In this document: in pieces, positions 25,176-32,949 of the stretch
Layout of the letters: each line of letters begins with the position of its first letter
How positions within the stretch are numbered: the stretch's first letter is position 1
Source: an uncultured Coriobacteriaceae bacterium
GTDB lineage: Bacteria; Actinomycetota; Coriobacteriia; Coriobacteriales; Atopobiaceae
Assembly (NCBI GenBank): GCA_902780305.1
Contig: CACZFB010000004.1
Location: 32,500 to 96,499 of the forward strand
Reading direction: 5' to 3'
DNA: 64,000 nucleotides
Notes under the pieces: generated by a model
What the model was told of the DNA's origin: nothing
Database searches by the model: none
Seen by the model: the letters and a program-made list of their open reading frames with translations, nothing else
Made by a program: the position numbers and the translations under genes

Positions 25176-26849
25176 CTAGACTCCAAGCGCGTCACGCACG
25201 TCCTGCTCGTAATCGGGTACGAGCACGGGGACGTCACCGTCGAACTCAATTACGGTGTCTCCCACGACGTCCAGGAAGGCCTCGTTAATCGCGTCGGCCG
25301 CGAGCGAGAGGAACATGGCGCCACCGTCCGTTGGCATGGGCCGCTCCCCCAGAAGCGCCCACAGAAGCGAGAGCTGGGCATCGTCCAGACCAAGTGACGA
25401 CGTCGATGAGGAGGCGACGGCCGTCTCGAGCTCGGGCTGCGGAGGCAGTTCCACCTCCTCCTCGCGTTCCTCGTCGGTGAGCAATGCCTCACGCATGCGA
25501 ACCGAGGCAGAGCGTATGCCACCAAGCGATGACCAGTCGATGGTGACACGGGCAGCTTCCTCTGCGGCCCTCCTCTCGAGCAGCGCGGCAATCTCCTCGT
25601 CCACAAACTTGCCCTGGTACTTGGGAAGCGACCGGGGCTTGAGCGTATGCGGGTCGTTCGTCGCGACACGCATCCTACAGTCGATCGCATGCAGCAGCGC
25701 CCCCAGCTCGCGGCTCGTCTCGGTTCGCCTGCACGGAAGCTCGTGCCACCAGAAGCCCCGCTCGCACACGAACGCCTCCCAGTCACTCACCTCGAACCGC
25801 ACGTCTTCGTGGCGCTTCTCGCTCCAAAAGACCGCAGAGGGAAACATGGTGTACGAGATGCGCACAGGCATGCCAAAGAGCCCCTCCACGTAGTCGGTCT
25901 TGCGGCGTTTGTGGCAATGCGCCACCATCCGCGCAAACACACGCGCACACACATGCGCGACGTCCTCCTCATGCGCCTTGACGTAGCGCGAACGCTCCGC
26001 CCGATAGCGCGAGAGCGAACACAGGGCACCCAGCAGCTTTTTTGGGTCTGGAAGCCTTGCCAGCAGCGGGCCGGATTCAGGCCACGTGCCCGCGGCACTC
26101 TCGAGCAAGACGGCCTGCGTCTGGAGTAGCGTGCCCACGCCCGCAAACGCAAACGTACCGGCCTGGTCGGAGAGTAGCGAGGTGTCCAATCCGTTGAAGA
26201 CCACATAGTCATGGCACCAACGCGACAGGTGCGCGTCGAACGTGGAACTCGCGCCAGCATACTGACGCGCAAAGTCGCGGAGCGCCTCGAAGCCCTGCCG
26301 GCCCGGCTCCACACCGATACCGCACAGGAGCTCATAGGCGTGCACGAACAAAAAAGACGTTGGCGCCGAGGGGCTCTGGCCAGCCCGCAGCTTAGTCCGC
26401 CACGAGAAGTAGCAACGGAGCTCGTAGTCGCTCATCTCGTTGTAGGTCGGATAGTAGCGCGAGAACTCGCAAGACCCATCGAAGTCATCGACAAAGCCCT
26501 CCATGAGTTTGCCCTGCTCGTAGAAGAGCTTTGCGGCATCGAGGGCGTAGGGGCTGAACCGAGCCCCGTAGCTGTACTTTTTGCCAAGCGCGCGCAACTT
26601 GCGGTATTCCTGCGGCATGCGCGTGGTAGCGCGGGAGACTTGCGCAGCAACGCGCGTCACGGAGTCAGGCGCCACGTCCTGCGACGTGGCGCCCCGAGGC
26701 CCAACGTCGTGGGCAGGGGCCTCGCCACGCGGACGGAGGCCGGCACGCAATATGGGCTTGTCGGTAAACACGCGGCTGGAAAACACCGTGGACCTCGCAT
26801 AGCGCTCGCTCTCCAGTATGGCGTCCACGATGTCCTGGGCCCGCCTCAT
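25176..26849 (-). CDS. sngA: TerB_N / TerB_C domain protein, first gene of a Shango-type defence module
   Basis: A 557-residue protein. Residues from about 85 match the TerB_N domain, with the hallmark [20 protein letters not shown] at residues 132-151 and the [13 protein letters not shown] helix near 168-180. The last 130 residues match Ter[21 protein letters not shown], an acidic linker, then [17 protein letters not shown] and [13 protein letters not shown] at the end. TerB-related domains occur in tellurium-resistance and phage-defence contexts. The ATG overlaps the metK stop (ATGA), which decides the start against a frame 90 residues longer and strongly suggests translational coupling to metK. 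The next gene starts 154 bases further on. Assignment as SngA is by domain and neighbours. Confidence 0.8.
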   Translation of the reverse strand: MRRAQDIVDAILESERYARSTVFSSRVFTDKPILRAGLRPRGEAPAHDVGPRGATSQDVAPDSVTRVAAQVSRATTRMPQEYRKLRALGKKYSYGARFSPYALDAAKLFYEQGKLMEGFVDDFDGSCEFSRYYPTYNEMSDYELRCYFSWRTKLRAGQSPSAPTSFLFVHAYELLCGIGVEPGRQGFEALRDFARQYAGASSTFDAHLSRWCHDYVVFNGLDTSLLSDQAGTFAFAGVGTLLQTQAVLLESAAGTWPESGPLLARLPDPKKLLGALCSLSRYRAERSRYVKAHEEDVAHVCARVFARMVAHCHKRRKTDYVEGLFGMPVRISYTMFPSAVFWSEKRHEDVRFEVSDWEAFVCERGFWWHELPCRRTETSRELGALLHAIDCRMRVATNDPHTLKPRSLPKYQGKFVDEEIAALLERRAAEEAARVTIDWSSLGGIRSASVRMREALLTDEEREEEVELPPQPELETAVASSSTSSLGLDDAQLSLLWALLGERPMPTDGGAMFLSLAADAINEAFLDVVGDTVIEFDGDVPVLVPDYEQDVRDALGV

Positions 26850-28087
26850 GACAAGGCGGCGCGCAGCTCGTCGACGCGATCGGTGCGCTCCCACGTGAAG
26901 TCGGGATCGGTACGCCCAAAGTGCCCGTAGGCAGCCGTCTTGAGGAAGATGGGCCGACGCAGGTCCAGATCGCGAATGATGGCGCCCGGACGAAGGTCGA
27001 ACACCTCCCGCACGGCCCGCTCCAGCGCCCGCTCGTCCACGGTGGCGGTGCCAAACGTGTCGACCATAACCGAGACAGGCTCGCTCACACCAATGGCATA
27101 GGCCAGCTGCACCTCGCATCTGCGCGCGAACCCCGCGGCGACCACGTTCTTGGCAACCCAGCGCGCGGCGTATGCGCCGGAGCGATCGACCTTGGTGCAG
27201 TCCTTGCCGCTAAACGCCCCACCACCGTGGCGTCCCATGCCACCGTAGGTGTCCACCACGATCTTTCGCCCCGTGAGGCCTGTGTCGCCCATGGGACCAC
27301 CGACCACGAAGCGCCCCGTGGGGTTCACGAACACCTTCGCGTGGGACCAGTCGATTCCCACCTCGTCGAGCACGGGCGCGATCACGTGCTCCAGCATGTC
27401 GGCACGCACGACCGACATGTCCAGGATCTCGGCGGCGTGCTGGGTGGAAATGACCACCGTGGTGACCTCCACCGGCTCGTCGTCCTGGTAGCGAACCGTC
27501 ACCTGAGTCTTTCCATCGGGTCGCAGGTAATGCAGCGTGCTGTCCTTGCGCCGTGCCGAGAGTCGCTCGGCCATGCGCTGGGCCAGGTAGGCCGGCATGG
27601 GCATGAGCGTGTCCGTCTCGTTGGAGGCATAGCCAAACATCATGCCCTGGTCGCCGGCACCTATGCGTTCGACCTCGTCCATACCGGCACGGGCAAAGGT
27701 GCCGTCCACGCCTTGCGCGATATCGGGACTCTGCTCGTGGATCATGTTAATCACGCCGCAGGTCTCGCAGTCGAACCCATACTTCGCGCGATCGTATCCT
27801 ATGCGTCGCACGGTGTCGCGCACGATCTTTTGCACGTCCACATACGCCTGCGTGCGAATCTCTCCAGAGACGATGACCGTTCCCGTGGTGAGGAGGGTCT
27901 CGCAGGCGCAGCGCACATTGGCGAGCGACGCGGGAACGCCGTCGGGTGCCACATATCCCTCGGCCTCCAGACGCGCCTCCTTGGCAAGTATCGCGTCCAG
28001 AATGGCATCGGATATCTGGTCGGCCATCTTGTCGGGATGACCCTCGGTCACACTCTCCGAGGTAAAGAGGTAGTTCCTGCCCGTCAC
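26846..28087 (-). CDS. metK: S-adenosylmethionine synthetase
   Basis: MetK makes SAM from methionine and ATP. The 413-residue protein begins at a GTG with an AGGAGG site five bases upstream and reads [14 protein letters not shown], the ATP-binding opening. Later signatures are [12 protein letters not shown] near residue 145 and [20 protein letters not shown] near residue 300. Length is normal for the family with a small insert. Its leader holds an S-box SAM riboswitch and a terminator hairpin, so SAM should turn its expression down. The stop codon overlaps the start of the TerB-domain gene by four bases, which is the odd point here. Confidence 0.96.
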   Translation of the reverse strand: MTGRNYLFTSESVTEGHPDKMADQISDAILDAILAKEARLEAEGYVAPDGVPASLANVRCACETLLTTGTVIVSGEIRTQAYVDVQKIVRDTVRRIGYDRAKYGFDCETCGVINMIHEQSPDIAQGVDGTFARAGMDEVERIGAGDQGMMFGYASNETDTLMPMPAYLAQRMAERLSARRKDSTLHYLRPDGKTQVTVRYQDDEPVEVTTVVISTQHAAEILDMSVVRADMLEHVIAPVLDEVGIDWSHAKVFVNPTGRFVVGGPMGDTGLTGRKIVVDTYGGMGRHGGGAFSGKDCTKVDRSGAYAARWVAKNVVAAGFARRCEVQLAYAIGVSEPVSVMVDTFGTATVDERALERAVREVFDLRPGAIIRDLDLRRPIFLKTAAYGHFGRTDPDFTWERTDRVDELRAALS

Positions 28088-28126
28088 GTCTTCCTCCTAT
28101 CCGGCGCCGAGGCGCCTCTTGGGGGC

Positions 28127-28153
28127 AAAAGGCCCCTCCATAGCGAAGGGGCC
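28127..28153 (-). terminator. Intrinsic terminator of the metK riboswitch
   Basis: On the minus strand GGCCCCT (28147-28153) pairs with AGGGGCC (28131-28137) across a nine-base loop and is followed by TTTT (28127-28130). It stands between the SAM aptamer and the metK ribosome site, the expected place for an expression platform. Confidence 0.8.
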
Positions 28154-28178
28154 AGCTTGTAACGTGCGCAATCCGTCC

Positions 28179-28302
28179 CCCGTCTTCCAAGCCACGCATG
28201 GCCTGCCGAGAATTGGCACCGTTCCCTCACGGGAGGTTGCCGGAGCTTCGCTGGGCTCGGTCCCTCAGCTCTATGCATCCCCTTGGAATGCCTCTTGACG
28301 AG
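28179..28302 (-). promoter_or_regulatory. SAM-I (S-box) riboswitch aptamer upstream of metK
   Basis: Read on the minus strand, the conserved S-box blocks appear in order: TCAAGAG, GAGGGAC (28260-28266), GAGCCC, GGCAACC (28235-28241), GGTGCCAATTCT (28209-28220), then GGAAGAC closing helix P1 with CTCGTC (28297-28302) against GACGGG (28179-28184). An extra 7-bp hairpin, GCATTCC and GGGATGC with a three-base loop, is inserted between the AAGAG segment and helix P2, which I do not recall in standard S-boxes. Binding of SAM would favour the terminator at 28127-28153 and reduce metK. Confidence 0.88.
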
Positions 28303-28310
28303 TAGGTATC

Positions 28311-28338
28311 AGTTTAGCTAATCGCCGCAGAAGCGCAA
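28311..28338 (-). promoter_or_regulatory. Promoter for the metK riboswitch, overlapping the end of deoD
   Basis: TTGCGC (28333-28338) and TAAACT (28311-28316) are 16 bases apart on the minus strand. Transcription would begin near 28304, exactly at the start of the aptamer. The -10 box contains the deoD stop codon. The same -35 and spacing occur before rpmB. Confidence 0.6.
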
Positions 28339-29081
28339 CCATGTGCAGTCGGGCTGGCATCCTGCTCGGATGTCGACAGGCCACAGGCAACGTCTAGGGC
28401 GACCTCTATCATTTGCGTAAGCGTCGTCTGTCGCTCCTGCGCCGAGAGGCTCGCCCCGGTGAGCGGCAGGTCCGAGACGGTAACGATGGCGAGAGCACGC
28501 TTTCCCGCCTTGGCCGCATTGCAATACAGGCCGGCCGCCTCCATCTCCACCGCCAGCACGCCCATGGCAGCCCATGCCTCGTTGACGCCCGACCGGCTAT
28601 AGAACGTGTCGGTGGAAATCAGGTTGCCCACATGGTAGCGTGCGTCCAGGCGTTCGCACGCCTCGACCGCATGGCGCAGCAGGCCGAAGTCGGCTATTGG
28701 CGCAAAGGTGCCCGGAAGGCCAAACTGCGCCACGTAGTTGGAGTCGGTGCAGGCTGCCTGGGCGATCACGATGTCGCGCAAACCAACCTGCGGCGCCAAC
28801 CCTCCCGCCGACCCGACGCGAATGATTACGTCGACGTCGTACACGTTAAAGAGCTCCCACGAGTAGATGCCCATCGACGGGATACCCATACCGCTTGCCA
28901 TCACCGACAGGCGTGTCCCCGCATAGGTGCCGGTGTAACCGTACACGTTGCGCACGTCCGAGAAGCACGTCACGTCCTCCAAATAGTGCTCGGCTATGTA
29001 CTGGGCACGAAGCGGATCGCCCGGCATGAGCACCACAGGTGCGATGTCCCCCAAATCAGCGTTGTTGTGCGGCGTGGCCAT
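28314..29081 (-). CDS. deoD: Purine-nucleoside phosphorylase, DeoD type
   Basis: Splits purine nucleosides with phosphate to give the base and ribose-1-phosphate. The 255-residue product begins MATPHNNADLGDIAPVVLMPGDPLRAQYIAE, with the phosphate-binding GDPLRA. It also has RVGSAGGL near residue 90, VEMEAAGLY near 180, and SDLPLTG with the catalytic Asp. The ATG follows a GGGAG site; a longer frame has 25 extra residues. It sits next to the purine uptake genes and likely completes the salvage route together with xpt. The C-terminal tail of about 20 residues is unusually Ala/Ser rich. Substrate preference (adenosine versus inosine/guanosine) cannot be read from sequence. Confidence 0.93.
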   Translation of the reverse strand: MATPHNNADLGDIAPVVLMPGDPLRAQYIAEHYLEDVTCFSDVRNVYGYTGTYAGTRLSVMASGMGIPSMGIYSWELFNVYDVDVIIRVGSAGGLAPQVGLRDIVIAQAACTDSNYVAQFGLPGTFAPIADFGLLRHAVEACERLDARYHVGNLISTDTFYSRSGVNEAWAAMGVLAVEMEAAGLYCNAAKAGKRALAIVTVSDLPLTGASLSAQERQTTLTQMIEVALDVACGLSTSEQDASPTAHGCASAAIS

Positions 29082-29117
29082 GGCTCTCCCATCGACTCGA
29101 ACGGTTTCGACCCGCCT

Positions 29118-29123
29118 ACCATA
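29118..29123 (-). promoter_or_regulatory. Likely extended -10 of the deoD promoter
   Basis: TGC TATGGT on the minus strand lies 37 bases upstream of deoD. No clear -35 hexamer is present; the sequence upstream is T-rich. It suggests that deoD can be transcribed separately from the transporter genes, beyond the palindrome at 29147-29218. Confidence 0.4.
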
Positions 29124-29146
29124 GCACAACAAAAGAAACCAGTGCT

Positions 29147-29218
29147 CGCCTATCAAAGGGGCACCCCCATTGATAGGCCGTTTGCGGCAATCAATGGGGG
29201 GTGCCCCTTTGATAGGCG
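29147..29218. repeat. 72-bp double palindrome (repeat family B, full copy 1)
   Basis: Two half units in opposite directions, each an inverted repeat. The left half reads CGCCTATCAAAGGGGCAC then CCCCATTGATAGG; the right half is its near-perfect reverse complement, giving an overall inverted repeat with arms of about 28 bases. The central loop is about 15 bases. It lies between the permease stop and deoD and may terminate transcription. A second complete copy lies at 36689-36760. Confidence 0.85.
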
Positions 29219-29226
29219 GAGACGAG

Positions 29227-30222
29227 CTAGCGGTCTTCTCGGAAGTAGGGCAGGCCCAGACTCTCGGGAGGTTGGTTCTCGCGCTTGTTCCGCATGCTGG
29301 TAAGCACGAGCACCACGATGGTCACCACATAGGGAAGCATCTTATAGAGCTCCTTCACGGCGAGGTCGGTGCCGGTCGGAATAAACAGATGCAGGATGTA
29401 CAGGCCGCCAAACAATATGGAGGCGGGAATGCTCGTGCTGGGACGCCACACGGTAAAGATCACGAGTGCGATGGCGAGCCAGCCACGGTCGCCAAAGGCG
29501 TCGTTGGACCACACACCGTTGGCATAGTCCATAACGAAGTACAGACCGCCCAGACCAGCGATCACGCAGCCCACGCAGGTGGCCACGTACTTGTAGCGCG
29601 TGATGCTTATGCCGGCCGCATCGGCGGTGGCGGGGTCTTCTCCCACGGCTCGCAGCTGCAGGCCAACACGCGTGCGGTTGAGCACAAACGATGCGCCCAG
29701 AGCGATGATGATCGCCACGTAGGCCAAGAAGCCGTAACTCAGGAATATCTGGCCAAACCAGCCCGTGGACCCGGCAAAGGGCAGCGTGGTCCTAAACAGG
29801 CCGCTGGTCGCGGTAAGCGAGATGGAGGGAATGTCGGCGCCGGTGAGCTTCATGAGCGAGCCACCAAAGAAGTTGCCGAAGCCCACGCCAAAGGTGGTCA
29901 TGGCAAGGCCCGTCACGTTTTGGTTCGCGCGCAGGGTAACCGTAAGAAAGCAGTAGATAAGGCCCATGAGGAGCGATCCGAGGATGCAGCACAGCAGCGG
30001 AATCAGGATGCCCAGTGCGGGGTTTATCTGCGAGGTGTCGGCAAGGCTCCGCTCGTACAGGAAGGATCCGATAACACCACAGATGCCTCCCACGTACATG
30101 ACGCCCGGAATGCCAAGGTTGAGGTTGCCGGACTTCTCGGTAATAATCTCGCCGGTGCTGCCAAAGAGCAGGGGAATGCCTTGGGCAACCGCACGCGGGA
30201 TGAATGCAATCAGATCAAACAT
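29227..30222 (-). CDS. ABC transporter permease, nucleoside/BMP type (second permease)
   Basis: A 331-residue inner-membrane protein of the BPD_transp_2 family. Hydrophobic segments run through the protein, with the family words GNLNLGIPGVMYVGG near residue 31, ATTFGVGFGNFFGG-like sequence near 110, RTRVGLQLRAVGEDPATADAAGI near 190, and a basic C-terminus. Its ATG overlaps the previous permease stop by eight bases. With its partner permease and the ATPase it should import nucleosides delivered by the BMP lipoprotein, comparable to Bacillus NupQ. Stop lies eight bases before the 72-bp palindrome. Confidence 0.9.
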   Translation of the reverse strand: MFDLIAFIPRAVAQGIPLLFGSTGEIITEKSGNLNLGIPGVMYVGGICGVIGSFLYERSLADTSQINPALGILIPLLCCILGSLLMGLIYCFLTVTLRANQNVTGLAMTTFGVGFGNFFGGSLMKLTGADIPSISLTATSGLFRTTLPFAGSTGWFGQIFLSYGFLAYVAIIIALGASFVLNRTRVGLQLRAVGEDPATADAAGISITRYKYVATCVGCVIAGLGGLYFVMDYANGVWSNDAFGDRGWLAIALVIFTVWRPSTSIPASILFGGLYILHLFIPTGTDLAVKELYKMLPYVVTIVVLVLTSMRNKRENQPPESLGLPYFREDR

Positions 30223-31297
30223 TGCTTGCAGCCTCCTCCTTCTTTTGGAACACGACCCGGTACGTAATAAAGAACTCCGTTCCGATGATGAAGAACAGGA
30301 TGATGCCGGTGAGGATGTCACCAAAACTCGCATTGAGGCCATAGGTCGTGGCAATCTCGCCCGCTCCATAGCCCATAAACTCGAGAAGGAAGCTGCTGCC
30401 CACCATGATCGCGGGGTTGAACTTCGCCAGCCAGGCAACCATAACGGCGGTAAAGCCTCGCCCAGCCGCGATGCTCGTGGAGAGGGTGTGGGCCGATCCG
30501 CCCACAAGCAGCATGCCGGCAAAGCCACACACCGCGCCCGAGATGATGAGCGTCCGTACGATGACCTTGTCCACCTTAATGCCCACATAGCGCGCCGTGC
30601 TGGGACTCTCACCCACCACCGAAAGCTCGTAACCCTGCTTGCTGTAGTTGAGGTACACGTACATGCCCGCGGTGAGCAGCGCCACCAGAATGACGATGAG
30701 CAGGTACTTGTTGCCGCCAATAACCGGCAGCCAGCCGGCCTCGGAGCTCTGGTTGATTACCCCTATGGTGCCCGAACCCTTGGGGTTCTCCCACACGATC
30801 ACGAAGTAGGCGACCAGCTGGGTGGCCACGTAGTTCATCATGAGGGTAAACAGGGTCTCGTTGGTGTTGAACACGGCCTTGAAGAATGCGGGGATTGCCG
30901 CCCAGAGCGCACCTGCGGCAAGCGATGCCACCAGCATGACAAGAATGAGCACGGCGCCTGGCAAGGAGTCGCCCAGAAGGATCATGCATGCCGCAGAAGC
31001 CAAGCCACCCGCCAACACTTGGCCCTCGCCGCCAAGGTTCCAAAACTTCATACGAAACGCCGGGGTGAGCGCCAGCGAGACGCACAGCAGCAAGGCCACC
31101 TCCTGGAGCAGGATCCACACCTTGCGCGGAGAGCCGAATGAGCCTTGGAACATGGTGCCATACACGTCTATGGGGTTGAGCCCGGTTACGAACGCCGTGA
31201 TGACGCCGCACACCACAAGCGCAAGCGCGATAACACCAACGCGAATGCCAAGGGACTGCGCAAGAGGCATCTCCTTGCGCTTAGCTACATGAATCAC
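30215..31297 (-). CDS. ABC transporter permease, nucleoside/BMP type (first permease)
   Basis: A 360-residue membrane protein of the same family, comparable to Bacillus NupP. It starts with a GTG overlapping the ATPase stop (GTGA), nine bases after GGAGGAGG. The words KFWNLGGEGQVLAGG, NETLFTLMMNYVATQ and GESPSTARYVGIKV are typical of the permease that pairs with a BMP-binding protein. About eight to nine hydrophobic segments are visible. The tail EFFITYRVVFQKKEEAASNV is cytoplasmic. Role: forms the heteromeric channel with the next gene. Confidence 0.9.
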   Translation of the reverse strand: MIHVAKRKEMPLAQSLGIRVGVIALALVVCGVITAFVTGLNPIDVYGTMFQGSFGSPRKVWILLQEVALLLCVSLALTPAFRMKFWNLGGEGQVLAGGLASAACMILLGDSLPGAVLILVMLVASLAAGALWAAIPAFFKAVFNTNETLFTLMMNYVATQLVAYFVIVWENPKGSGTIGVINQSSEAGWLPVIGGNKYLLIVILVALLTAGMYVYLNYSKQGYELSVVGESPSTARYVGIKVDKVIVRTLIISGAVCGFAGMLLVGGSAHTLSTSIAAGRGFTAVMVAWLAKFNPAIMVGSSFLLEFMGYGAGEIATTYGLNASFGDILTGIILFFIIGTEFFITYRVVFQKKEEAASNV

Positions 31298-32835
31298 TGG
31301 GCTTCGCCTCCTCCCAGCCTCGTCATCATAAGACCGACCTCGTTCTTGGTCGTCGTGCGACCGTCCACGATGCCACTTACCTTGCCGCCACACAACACCA
31401 AGATCCTATCGCACAGCTCGAGGAGCACGTCGAGGTCCTCCCCAACATAGATGACGGCCACACCGTTGCCCTTTTGCCGGTTGAGCAGGTCGTAGATCAT
31501 GTAGGACGAGTTCACGTCCAGGCCGCGTACGGCATAGGCCGACAGCAGTACGGTGGGTGCGGCCGCAATCTCGCGGCCCACAAGGACCTTTTGCACGTTG
31601 CCGCCCGAGAGTCGCCTCACCTCCGTGTCCACGCCAGGCGTCTCGACCTTAAGCTCGTCGACCACCAGCTCGGCCAGGTGCTTGGGTTCCTTTCGGTCGG
31701 TAAACGGGGTGGGGCCGTTGCGGAACGAGCGCAGCATCATGTTGTCCGTCAGGTCCATGCTCCCCACCAGGCCCATGCCCAGCCGGTCCTCGGGGACGAA
31801 GGAGAGCACCACGCCCATTCCGGCAATCTTGATGGGGTCCATGCCAATGAGCTGCTCGACCTGGTCGTCGTCCACCTGATACTCGATGCTGCCGTTCTCC
31901 ACGGGCTGGAGTCCGGCGATGGCCTCCAAAAGCTCCTTCTGGCCAGAGCCGGATATGCCCGCAATGCCCAGAATCTCGCCGGTGTAGGCCGAGAAGGAGA
32001 CGTCGTCGAGCTTGGTGACGCCGTCGCGCGTCTTTACCGTAAGGTTCCTCACGCGGATGCGCTCCATGCGATACTTCATCTCGGGATCTGGCCGATCGAT
32101 GTTGAGCGTCACCTGACGTCCCACCATCATGTTGGTCATCTCTTCGGTGGAAGCCTCGGCGGTAATCAACTCCCCCACATACTCGCCCTTGCGCAGCACG
32201 ACCACACGGTCGCTGATGTCCTTTACCTCGTTGAGCTTGTGGGTGATGATGACAACGGTCTTGCCGTCTTCGCGCATGTTGCGCAGGACGGCAAAGAGCT
32301 TGTCGGTCTCCTGCGGCGTGAGGACGGCCGTGGGCTCGTCCAGAATCAGAATCTCGGCCCCGCGATAGAGCACCTTAACGATCTCGACCGTCTGCTTTTG
32401 CGAGACGGACATGTCGTAGACCTTTTGGTTGGGGTCCACGTCGAACCCGTATGTCTGACAGATCTGCTCGATCCTCTTTGTGGCAGCGGCGAGGTCGTAG
32501 CCACCCGGCTCCTTGAGCCCGAGCACGATGTTCTCGGTTGCGGTAAACACGTTGACGAGCTTGAAGTGCTGGTGGATCATACCGATGCCATACGTGAAGG
32601 CATCCTTCGGCGAGCCGATGGTAACTGGCTTTCCGTCAATCTCGATGTGCCCGCTGTCGGGGAAGTATATGCCCGAGAGCATGTTCATGAGGGTCGTCTT
32701 GCCGCTTCCGTTCTCGCCCAGAAGCGCAAGGATCTCGCCACGGTTGATGTCGAGGCTCACCCTGCTGTTTGCCTGGATGCGTCCAAAGGACTTGCTGATG
32801 TCGCGCATGGAAATAGCTGGTTGGGTTCCCTGCAA
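31294..32835 (-). CDS. ABC transporter ATP-binding protein with two nucleotide-binding domains (nucleoside import)
   Basis: A 513-residue double ABC protein of the RbsA/NupO kind. The first domain is intact: Walker A GENGSGKTT (about residue 40), Q-loop HQHF, MSVSQKQ as signature, and LILDEPTAVLTPQE. The second has GISGSGQKE in place of a normal Walker A, RLSGGNVQK as signature, and TVLLSAYAVRGLDV where most relatives have AAQPTRGLDV or DEPTRG; it is probably non-catalytic. The frame opens with TTG, five bases after AGGAGGAGC. A hairpin lies between it and the binding-protein gene, which would make the lipoprotein more abundant. Confidence 0.92.
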   Translation of the reverse strand: MQGTQPAISMRDISKSFGRIQANSRVSLDINRGEILALLGENGSGKTTLMNMLSGIYFPDSGHIEIDGKPVTIGSPKDAFTYGIGMIHQHFKLVNVFTATENIVLGLKEPGGYDLAAATKRIEQICQTYGFDVDPNQKVYDMSVSQKQTVEIVKVLYRGAEILILDEPTAVLTPQETDKLFAVLRNMREDGKTVVIITHKLNEVKDISDRVVVLRKGEYVGELITAEASTEEMTNMMVGRQVTLNIDRPDPEMKYRMERIRVRNLTVKTRDGVTKLDDVSFSAYTGEILGIAGISGSGQKELLEAIAGLQPVENGSIEYQVDDDQVEQLIGMDPIKIAGMGVVLSFVPEDRLGMGLVGSMDLTDNMMLRSFRNGPTPFTDRKEPKHLAELVVDELKVETPGVDTEVRRLSGGNVQKVLVGREIAAAPTVLLSAYAVRGLDVNSSYMIYDLLNRQKGNGVAVIYVGEDLDVLLELCDRILVLCGGKVSGIVDGRTTTKNEVGLMMTRLGGGEAQ

Positions 32836-32882
32836 AGCTCCTCCTCACTCGCCTCGGCCATAGCTATGCGAATTAAAAGCAA

Positions 32883-32922
32883 TAACGGGGGGACGAATCG
32901 CGCCAGGACGTGCCCCCCGTTA
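32883..32922 (-). terminator. Stem-loop between binding-protein and ATPase genes
   Basis: Perfect 10-bp arms TAACGGGGGG (32883-32892) and CCCCCCGTTA (32913-32922) with a 20-base loop, followed on the minus strand by TTGCTTTTAATT. Such hairpins often act as partial terminators or 3' end stabilisers after solute-binding genes, giving more binding protein than transporter. Confidence 0.7.
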
Positions 32923-32949
32923 CTGTGAGTTCACGCAAATGCGTACGGC

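Noticed and set aside
21303..26849. A BREX system
   Set aside because: BrxD- and BrxHI-like proteins are present, but PglX, PglZ, BrxA and a methylase are absent from both sides. The TerB protein points to a Shango-type module.
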